Shown here in pieces: positions 1 through 9,700 of a DNA stretch of 64,000 bases. This stretch comes from Pseudo-nitzschia pungens. Lineage: Eukaryota > Bacillariophyta > Bacillariophyceae > Bacillariales > Bacillariaceae. The notes beneath the pieces are model-generated. The model made no database searches. It was given only the letters and a program-made list of their open reading frames with translations, and was not told where the DNA came from. A program made the translations under genes and the position numbers. How positions within the stretch are numbered: position 1 is the stretch's first letter; the number at the start of each line of letters is the position of its first letter. The stretch is taken from the NCBI GenBank assembly GCA_037355855.1, contig CM074759.1:7812001-7876000 (forward strand). Reading direction: 5' to 3'.

Positions 1-57
1 AGGCTGGCCTCCTACAAGGGACAGATCTATGATTACTCCAAGGAATTGTCCGACAAG
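1..57 (+). CDS. Possible exon end of a gene entering from the left
   Basis: Frame 1 is open from the first base. It reads R-L-A-S-Y-K-G-Q-I-Y-D-Y-S-K-E-L-S-D-K up to position 57, where a GTACGC splice-donor-like sequence begins. Without splicing the frame continues to a TGA at 118-120, and the part after 57 turns T/G-rich and loses its charged, coding-like composition. I therefore place the exon end at 57. I do not recognise the product. The fragment is too short to exclude a chance open frame. Confidence 0.3.
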
Positions 58-1209
58 GTACGCAAAAATTTCGGCTGGACTGTTCTTGTTGTTTTTTTGC
101 CGTTGCCTGTTGCCTGTTGATGTTAATGTTGATGTTGTCGACATTGTTCTATTCTTATGTTTGTGCGTGTGCGGTTGTTCGACCTATGAGCTATGTGCCG
201 TAGAGTGTGGATTGTAACTGGTCGTGTTTCCTTTGTTCCGTTTCTCACGGTCGTTTGGGACCTGTTCGTTTGTGACGTTTTCATAGGAAATCGAGGATTT
301 GCTGGGTTATCACTCGGAGCTCTAGTAGATCGACGGGATCCAAGAGAGACGACAATCTCAATAATGAGTCGGTTCTTTTTTATTGCTTGAGAGGATGCTC
401 GAATGGCGAATGCGAAAACATTGGAACCGTGGAACGTACTGTAATTACTCGTACATAGTATGGGCAAACTTCCTGGGAGGCAAGGAGTGGATTGGAGTGG
501 AGTGGAGTGGAGTGAAATGGAATGGATTCGTCACCGGTTGTTAGTGACATGCTTCTTTCGGCTCAAAATACAAACCGTTGGCAAGCAGAGCATTATTGCG
601 AAATGGGGCGCGACCGTGGGACGAGGATACGGCCGGCTGGAAAAACAGACACAACATTATTATGGAAACACCAGTCCAAAGTATATATATATAAATACAT
701 GCAGAATGTTGATATTGTAAACTAGACACAGCATCCTCGTGTGGATTGAAACAAAATCTAACGTTGTATCGCACACAATCCATCATTGTCAACGTTGCAA
801 TATGGGTCAGATCGGGAATGGACTTCTTCCCAAGGTTATGTGCGTCTCGGTTTGACCTCATCGCGAACTGCGTACGAGAAAAGATCATCGTGAAAAACAA
901 ATGTAAAAAAATGATAATACTAGTTTAAAAGCATATGCATCGCAGTATAAATTGCTGTTCCTATGTAATGCAATGAAACATTTTTGCCGTCGGTATAGCT
1001 TGCTGTTCCTATATAATGCAATGAAACATTTTTGCCATCGGTATAGCTTTCAGGCCACAGCCGTTGTATATATGTATCCGCTCTATGGTATCGGGATGTA
1101 CCACATACGAGGACTTGTACTGGGTACTTCTGATACAGGATGCGGATGTCTCGCACGGAATGAGACTCAGACATCCGTTTCACCATTATCGATGTTTTCA
1201 ATCTTGCCA
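58..1209. other. Intergenic, no supported gene
   Basis: Short open frames occur on both strands but none has a recognisable domain. The stretch holds a GGAGT/GGAAT pentanucleotide run at about 484-528 and a 48-bp tandem duplication listed separately. Confidence 0.6.
952..1047. repeat. 48-bp tandem duplication
   Basis: Two adjacent 48-bp units (952-999 and 1000-1047) start TTGCTGTTCCTAT and end GGTATAGC. They differ at a few positions only. Confidence 0.85.
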
Positions 1210-2711
1210 TTAACACTGGTGCATGTGAAATTTTCGTTTTCGGTTGCTGATTTCTCTGCGGATGTGGTGGCAGGAGTTTCGATCGTGGTTGTACCGGCAG
1301 ACATCAGGAGGCAAATGACCATACATTCGCTCGTACGACACAAGATACATTCTTGGGAACACCAAAAACATGGGTGGAAGCGGTACCATAAAGAAATAAA
1401 CTGTAGAAAGCAATGTCAGATACGCTTCGAATTCCCTCGTCCCCATCTCATGTTCAATGCGGGACACTAATACCAACGAAACAGCAGCTCCAAAAGAGTA
1501 TAAGACAAATGTGAACGTAGCCCAGCGGATAATTCTTCGGATGTCACCAATTTCTTGGCGAGACGGAGTAACAAAGAAATGGAAACATCCAGTATCGAAG
1601 TTATCATGGCACCCCGTTTATCGTCGAATCTGAACATCCCATAAACTTTGTCGCCAACCTTAAGGTCTTTAACTTCTGTTTGCCAGAATATATCGTCCAC
1701 AACGTTGAGCACTAATGGTACCAATAAAGCCACCAAAAAAGGAATAACAATATGTCGAGGAAGAATTGTTTGGCGACGGCGAAATTGAGTCACTTTGTAT
1801 ACTCGATACAATTTTAAAGACAGAATGAAATCGATGATCATTATCCCGGATCGAAAAAACCAAACTTGGAGTCGGCAAACAGTGTCAAATTGATCAATAT
1901 CACCCATTAGATATGTTCCTCTTAGTAGGGGTGATGCGAATAACGTTACTCCTACAAGGTACAGTAATGATCCAAGACACATTACTGATAGAAGACGAGG
2001 TTGCCCCATCGCAACGATTGGTTTGTTTCGAAACCAATAGAGAAAGAGAAGAGATCCGAGAATCACCACCAAGTTGACGATGCTAAACACCATCCAGTAA
2101 ACTGACATCCACTTTGGGACACCGTCAACCGAAAGTCCTCTCGATGCCTTTTCCGTTCTTGCCATGATTCCGTTGTTACGTTGTTCGAAAGCGTCTTGTA
2201 TCTCTGTGTAAGTTACATGTTGCTCATCTTGAAACAAAACTCTCCAAATGAAAGGAACAGATCACATACATGTCCATGCCCTCATTGTAAGTTACCCACA
2301 ACCCAGAACGATACATAACCTTAACGTACTTGTACTTTTACTGTTACTACTATTATTACTACAGCTCTCGACAAAAATAAGACAGGGTACATAATAAGAG
2401 ATTCAATGTTACCAACTTAAATATGAAGGATGGAGAAATTCTTCTTTTCTCTTTCGCAAAACAATAATAGAAGTACCTTACTACCTATTATTATTTCTAT
2501 AGAAAGTAATAGTTTCGTTCTCCTTCCCCTCCAACACAGTTTGAAGGGCAATAACACCGACCATGGCAATTGCATCGAAGACAAGAGGAGTGCAAGGAAC
2601 ACAAAAACCCTTGATGGACGAAGGATCCACCACAGGGAACAAACTCATAACAAATAGTACTAGTAATGTGCTCTGGTTCGTTGGCCATGAAAGCCAATTC
2701 AAGCGATTCAC
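1210..2711 (-). pseudogene. Class C GPCR (GABA-B receptor-like), broken and truncated
   Basis: Class C GPCRs join a periplasmic-binding-like extracellular ligand domain to seven membrane helices. Here the 7TM part is clear. The 1467-2237 segment carries five hydrophobic helices starting at PKWMSVYWMVFSIVNLVVIL. A segment in another frame (1210 to about 1560) carries two more (RRIIRWATFTFVLYSFGAAV, then a helix ending FLVFPRMYL, like the class C FxPKxY end of TM7). The frame change falls near 1555-1565, just after TM5, and is what one lost base would give. Upstream, about 2497-2711, a piece containing PLVFDAIAMVGVIALQTVLE resembles the end of the ANF/ligand-binding domain (consensus YDAV..lA.AL). 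It is followed by a possible GTAGTAAG donor, with a pyrimidine-rich acceptor near 2226. Most of the ligand domain and any ATG start are missing, and the next gene's 3' end begins about 110 bp upstream. It is probably a truncated pseudogene; one sequencing indel could explain the frameshift but not the missing N-terminus. Confidence 0.68.
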
Positions 2712-2824
2712 TCAGACCACAGTCAAAAGATGAAGGTCACTGGAAATTACCTTTTATATCATCTCCCAGAGATAAGACAAGGAAGCATGAGGGGCACAAT
2801 GATGATATTGGACCACAATGTCGA

Positions 2825-5800
2825 CTAGTCTTTAAGAAGACAATTCCCACACTTTTTGGGGCAAAAGTCTGCAATGATCTTTCCTGTAGTATTGTCACGC
2901 AAAGCTTCTTGGTCGCATTGCTGTTTTGTCTCAACATCACTGCACTTCAAGACCTTGCCATTAGAAGTGAAAGACTTCTTGGAGTTTTTGCACAAGCAAC
3001 GCAAATCACACACAGATGGACAAAATTCTCTAACCTTCTTCTCTGACTCCTTATCCTTCTTCCCACAACGCTTCTCTGGCTTTTTTGCAGCCCATGAACA
3101 ATCCTTACGAGCAACACCATTGAATTGGAAATTGGGGTCATCTGGTAGACACGGCAGGAAATTCTTGCATTTCTTCTTGCAAAATAGTGGACAGAAGAAT
3201 CTGGCACGACGCTGGGATTCACGGTCCTTTTGCTGGCACCGACGATTGGTGTATTTTTTTCCAACCCAGTTGCAGTCGTGATTCTCATTGCCATCCAAAC
3301 GGAATGAATCATCATTTTGACAACCAAGAGTTGGTACGGAGCTGGCAATTGAAGTTGGATTTTGAGATGGGAAGTAGGTAGGGATTGCACTTGGCTGCTC
3401 ACTTGCAGGCAAGGCAATAACAGGATTTACAAATCCAGCATCTTCAAGCTCCTTTTCCATCGTTCCGTTCAAAATCTCAAACTCAATCTCCTGATTTTCA
3501 AGCACTGGATCAATCAAAGAGATAGGTGTAGCTGTGATGGTGACTGTGATATCAAAGCAGACTTTGCCAGTAATGTCTTGGGAGGTATCAAAATCACACA
3601 ATCGCTCTGCTATTTCCACAGCAATATCTACACCATCCACTAGCATTCGTCGCCTTTGAATTCCTACCCTGCTTGATACAAAGACCAAAACTCCATTTAC
3701 AATATCATTTTGATTCACACCTGGCTCAAATGCAGCTGGAAAAACTATTGTGCTTGTCGGAGTAGGAGTAGGGGCTTCTGAAGGAGCTGTTGATCCACTA
3801 GGAGCAGCTGAAGGTTGTTCAGTTGGCAAAGCGCTTGGAGTGAAAGTCGGGGTGAGACTTGGACTTGAGGTTGGAGCAAAAGTGGGAGACATGCTGGGTG
3901 ATGAAGAAGGATACGAGGTTGGACTGGAGCTTGGACTCAAACTGGGCTTTTCACTTGGCCCTGCACTTGGACTCAAACTTGGCTTATCACTTGGACTGGA
4001 ACTGGGGAAAGAACTGGGACTTGAGCTTGGAATCAAACTTGGCACTTGACTTGGAACTGCACTTGGACTGAAACTTGGCTTATCACTTGGACTCAAACTG
4101 GGCTTTTCACTTGGCCCTGCACTTGGACTCAAGCTTGGTTTATCACTTGGACTGGAACTTGGGAATGCACTTGGACTAAAGCTTGGATTAAAACTGGGCA
4201 CTTGACTTGGAACGGCACTTGGACTCAAACTAGGCTCATTACTTGGACTGGTACTGGGGACTGCACTCGGGCTGAAGCTTGGACTGAAACTGGGGACTTG
4301 ACTTGGAACTGCACTTGGACTGAAACTGGGGACTTGACTTGGAACTGCACTTGGACTCAAACTGGGGACATGACTTGGAATGAAGCTGGGCTTCATGCTT
4401 GGAAAAGAAGAAGGATGCATACTAGGGATTGCACTGGGAAAGGAACTGGGCATATGACTTGGAACATTACTAGGAAAAGAGCTTGGAGTAAAGCTTGGAA
4501 TCATACTGGGCTTATCACTTGGAACAGCACTCGGAAATGAACTTGGAACCGTGCTGGGGTTGGAGCTGGGATATTGGCTTGGAATGGTACTTGGAATCGA
4601 GCTTGGAACATCGCTTGGAATCATACTGGGCTTAGCACTTGGAACAGCACTCGGAAATGAACTTGGAACCGTGCTGGGGTTGGAGCTGGGATATTGGCTT
4701 GGAATGGTACTTGGAATCGAGCTTGGAACATTGCTTGGAACAAAGCTGGGATGAGAACTAGGTTGGTGACTTGGGACTGTACTTGGTGGAGAGCTGACAC
4801 TGGGCTGCGAACTGGGTTGGTATGATGGTTGTGAGCTTGGCTGTTGACTTGGAACTTCACTAGGAACTTCTGTTGGGCACCCGTCTACATTGCAATATTC
4901 ATCAGGTTGAGGACATGCAGTTCTATCTGCAAGACTTTGGAGGATATCATATGAAGATAGTGATGTTTTCCATGTTGCGAGACATTGATTGAATTGTGCA
5001 GCTCCGCCAAATGCGTTCCACGCACTTGCAACTTTGGCTACATTCCAATCAGCAAGTGGCTGGTTAAAAGCACTTGCTTCGGAGAATATGTTTCCGACAT
5101 CTACGACATTGGAGACATCCCAGTTATTGATTGGCTGATTGAAGGCGGAAGCCTGATAGAACATTTGAGCCATAGAGGTCACTCTTGAAACATCCCATTG
5201 ATCGATTGGTTGATTGAAAACTTTTGCTGAGTCAAACAACCCATCCATACCAGTGACTTGAGATGTATCGATTCCGTTCAGTGGTTGATTGAAGTTTTCG
5301 GTATAAGCAAACATAAACATCATATTTTGCACTTGTGAAAAGTCAAAATGACCAATGGGTTGGTTGAATTGTTTTGCTTCACTGAACATTCCATCCATAC
5401 TTGTCACTTTCGCAGTATTCCAACCACTTAGATCCCCGTTGAATGTTGTAAACAAGAAAAGGCCTTCCATTGTTGTCACGGAAGAGACATCCCAACAATT
5501 CAATGGCTCATTGAATTCAATGTAGGTTACAGGATCAGCGAAAATAAAGGCTTCATAGTCTGTAGCAAATGGTCGTGACATGGCAGTTACTTGAGACACA
5601 TCCCAACATGGAATAGGAGCAGGGCAGTTGCCATTGTCGACACAATCAATCATTATGGATCGAAACTCTTGTTCAGTAGCAGCTGTAATCACTGGACGCA
5701 CTTGACATGCTGAGCAATCCTGCTGTGCAGAGCACGATGGAACCAGACAAGTTGCAAGAAGAACTCCTGCAAGAGCCAATACACTGTTACGCAGAGTGAA

Positions 5801-5934
5801 CACAATAAGAAAAGCGTTTAAAATATGTCTAGAAGCAGCACAACATAGAGACACAACAAGGACAAGACTGATACTTACCGCATTGCAATGGCTGCTAAGA
5901 AAAACGCTTCTGGACACTTGGTCTGCTTTGACAT
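2825..5934 (-). CDS. Secreted DUF285 (BspA-like) protein with PS-repeat stalk
   Basis: A two-exon model gives 1004 aa. Exon 1 is 5879-5934 (ATG at 5934), the intron is 5784-5878 (GTAAGT...AACAG, 95 bp), and exon 2 is 2825-5783. Splicing creates a clean signal peptide that no unspliced ATG frame provides: M-S-K-Q-T-K-C-P-E, then a hydrophobic core ending VPSCSA before QQDCSAC. Residues about 60-320 carry five or six DUF285 repeats of about 25 aa (W-D-V/T-S-x-V-T-x-M-x-x-x-F, then F-N-Q-P-I/L). About 330-700 is a long PSxxPS array. Next comes a beta-rich segment with RRRMLVDGVDIAVEI. The C-terminus has three Cys-rich units (C-x-W-V/A-x-K-K...RC...K-x-x-E/Q...FCP-x-x-C-x-x-x-C). Diatom proteins of this layout are cell-surface or extracellular-matrix proteins; an adhesion or cell-wall role is inference. 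The stalk is coded by a minisatellite, so its length probably varies between alleles. Confidence 0.85.
3770..4860 (-). repeat. Coding minisatellite for the PSxxPS stalk, with a 120-bp duplication
   Basis: The DNA is a short-period repeat (plus-strand core ACTTGGAAC / GGACTTGGA) coding P-S-x-x-P-S on the minus strand. Inside it, a block from about 4530 to 4615 recurs 120 bp later (about 4650 to 4735), almost unchanged. This indicates recent unequal exchange or slippage. Confidence 0.8.
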
Positions 5935-6170
5935 ATATATAGTTAGGTGGAGAAATGGAAAAAATGGATCAGCTGGACACAATGCATTCATAAGTGTTTT
6001 ACAGAACAAGCGTCACCCAGGTTGTTTTCATGGCAAGCATTCATGATCCATCACTTATTGATTGGCAACGACGATTGGCTATCAATGATGTCATGTCCAA
6101 TTATCTCTCGAAAATTTACAATCTCTCGACAGTTACAATATGATATCCTAATGGCAGTCGCAGAGAGAGT

Positions 6171-6612
6171 AACAAGTTGTTTAACTGGAATTATGAGCTT
6201 AGTGTTTTTATCTAGCGAATCATGTGTTTTCTGTGTTAACACTCGATCAGTCTGTGTGACTGTGTGTCAGTGATTGAAGTGACTGTGTGTCAGCGATTGG
6301 ATTGGTTAGCGAGGATCGCTTAACACTTGGCCAACGATCTCGTGCTCGCATAACTCGCTGAGCTCGTATGTATTCGTTCTTATGTATTTGTATGTGTTTG
6401 CTCTGTTTATTCAGTGACGTATAGTTTTGCATGGTCTTAAGCATGGTCACGGGCATGACTCCATGCGCGTGGTTGGAGCGATGCTCAGTACAACTCCACG
6501 TGTAAGACTCCATGCTCGCGGTCGGAGCAGATATAGTGCTCTGTACGACTCCGCGCGCGGTTTTATGCGCAGTTTCTGTTTTTTATATTTAACAACCCTG
6601 TTTCGTGTTGTT
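6171..6612 (-). repeat. Copia 3' LTR
   Basis: 442 bp, identical by eye to 12483-12924. In element orientation this is the downstream LTR, bordered by the AAGGAGGG purine tract. Confidence 0.93.
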
Positions 6613-6710
6613 CCCTCCTTAATGTGTGCTGAAAGAAAACAGGATTGCTGAGGCACATGTTATTGTTCTGTTTTTCGATGAAACTTTTAAAGGATTAGTA
6701 AGTACTTAAC

Positions 6711-9700
6711 TTATTTGGTCATAAATTCGTTGATAAGACTATGGAAAGCCGTTTGAGGGAGAGCCTTGGTAAGAATATCTGCATAGTTATCTTCTGATCT
6801 GATATGGTTTACAGAGATCACTTTTCCTGCTTGGTGTTGTCTCACGAAATGGTATGCCAATGCAATGGATTTCTTGTTCAGGGAACTTGCAGGATTGGTT
6901 GAGTTTAAAACCACACTCTTGTTGTCCACATAGATATCCGCTGGTTTAGTCACAGCAACTCCCATGGATCTCAAATGGTATCTCAATCTGATTGCGAGGG
7001 CCACTGCGTCCTTCAAGGCTGTGAACTCTGCTCCAAAAGTACTGGTATGTACTGAAGTTTGCCGTTTAGATTTCCAATATACTGGAGTGGAACCAACAAA
7101 CGCGAGGAGCCCTGTGATACTTCTTCCAGTTACCAAGTCATGTGCATGATCACTGTCACAGAAGATGGTGATCTGTAGTTCTTTGACTTTTGGGATGGGA
7201 AACATCGGATCCAGCTCTTCCTTGTAGTATTTATATTGGTGGGTAAAGTCTTCCATTCTCGTAGGCTCTTCATCCATGGTAGTTCTTGGGGGTCTTGCGT
7301 CAATCACCAATCCCTTATGCTTGTATTTCTTCAGGTAACCCAATATATATCTTGCCATTTCGAGATGATTCTTCCGTGGACTTGCTGAGAACCTCGAAAG
7401 TGATGACACCGCATACCCTATATCAATCCTACCTGTCAGAATCACCCATTGGCACAGGCCGATGATATGCTGGAATTCCTTGTGTCCTGCCGGATCTAAA
7501 AACTCTGAGGTATCTTCTTCAGGTCTGCATTTCGTGGGCATAGGGATTGGATTCTTGTGCAAAGTAAGCCCATGCTTGATTTCATACTTCCGAAGAACTT
7601 CTGTGATATATGAGCCAGAATTCAGAAGAATCCTTCCATCCTTGATTTTCCGGACGCTGGTACCAAGGTAATACTTTGGCTCCTTCTCAATATTCCTCAG
7701 GGCGAATTCCTGTTCAATCAAAGAGATCCAATCTTGGGGTTTCTTTGCAACCACAATCAGATCGTCAACATGGGTTGCAATGTAACAGTAACCTTCTCCT
7801 TCTGGTTCTTGTCTCATCCATAGGTCAGGGTCAGCGCGGGAGGGTCTGAATCCTAAACCTGCAAGTGTATCAGCAAAGAAATCCATGTAGGCTCTGCTAC
7901 TTCCAGCCAGGCCATAAAGGGCACGTTGGATCTCTACTTTGCTCCCTTTGTTCTCTCCAAACACGTCGTCTGCCCAGCACCACACTTTCTCTTGGTTCGG
8001 AGCAGTGGGGAACGCATTGCCTACATCAGCTGTCATGAGATCCAATTTCTGATGTTGTGCAATAAGGAATAACAGGAATACTGAGAGACTGTCCACCTGG
8101 CTTGAATAGGTATTGACGTTACTTGAATCAACCAAATGCCCTCCTGCAACTAGACGGGATTTGTATCTTCTATCTTCACTTTTGACATCCCATATCATTT
8201 TCAGCTTCGCTTCTTGCCAACCTTCAGATGCAGGAAACTCAGTATCCGGATGGTGGAATTTAAAGCACTTTAATCTCTCCAGGTTCTGCATCTCTTTTTC
8301 AATGCTTTCTTGCCACTTTCTGTTGCCTGCTTCCAAATCAAACTGTACACACTGTTGGTAAGTGCTTGGGATCTTAATACCAAATTTCTCTCTTTGCTTC
8401 TTTGCTGCCAGCCGTTGATTCCTGGATAGCAACCTTTTCTTCTTCTTGCTAGGGTTCTGGATGGATCTTCGAAGTTTCTTTGGGAGCTTGACTTGGTGCT
8501 GATGGGATGCAACTGACCTGATTCTCCTGAGTCTCCTCACGATATTACTGTTTTCTTTCAAAACCGAATCAGCCCATGTCCCCAATGGACCGCTCGCTCT
8601 CCTGCTGCTGTTCTCCACAATGTACATCTTGATATATTTGGCACAAGCGACTGGTTGATCTTTTTGCAAAACAGTGAGTGGAATATCCATGACAACTGTG
8701 CCAACATCTGTGACAAACTGAGCCTTGAAAATCAACATGCCTTCCTTCCAATGGTGATTCAAGATCTTTCTGAATTCACTGGTCAAGTTCTGGTCGGTGC
8801 TTTCCAGGATATCCAGGTGGGACTCTGCGTTGTTGGTGCAATCGAGGTCTTTTGGTAGTGCTTCCTCTTCATCTTGTTCAGCGCTGGCTTCCTCTTCTTC
8901 TTCGACTCCAATATCCGACTCGTCTGAATCTTCCATGTCTGATGTACCTCCTGCATCCATGTCGTCATCCTTGGTTTCAAAATTCTGTTTCAAGTAGGTC
9001 TCCAAATTACTCGTAGAGTGTTCCATGCCTGTTGAATCAGCTGCCAATTCCTCCCCGGAAACTAGGATGGGCACTTCATCAGTACTTTCAATGATAGTCC
9101 TTTCTTTCTCAGCAACTGTTAATTCAAACTTGCTTGGATCATCAGTGAAGACTTCGTTGTTGGTACCAATATTCTCCCGTCTGGTTCTGACCACCGAACG
9201 CATGAGGATCTGACGCTTGGTCTTCTTAGTATCTGGTTCTGTCAGGATATAATAGGTCATGGCATCCCCACAAGAATCTGCAAAAGCCAGAAATCTCCCC
9301 TTCAACATACTCTCTTTGGGCGTCTTGTTCTGGGGCTGATAATACCAGATGGGCTCGTAAAAATGGAAGCGCAAGTGTGAGATATCAGGGGTCCATCCAT
9401 TCGAGACTTCGGATGGTGTTTTCCAATTCAAAGATGCACGCGAGCAAACATTATTCACTTGACAGACCCATTTAGCACACCAATGCGCCAAGGATTTGGG
9501 GGCTTTGAACATGGTGAGACAGTTGGATATCATCTTGCTGAGTCTTCCCCATTCAGGTTCAGCTGGATTTTGGTGTGGGTGATATGGTTGGCTTGTCCTG
9601 GATCTGGTGGCAACTCTAGCTTCCCTCAACACTTCACTCCATTTCACGCCCGTTTCAGCTTGTGCATTGTCACTGATTAATGTATCTGGCGCGCCGTGCT

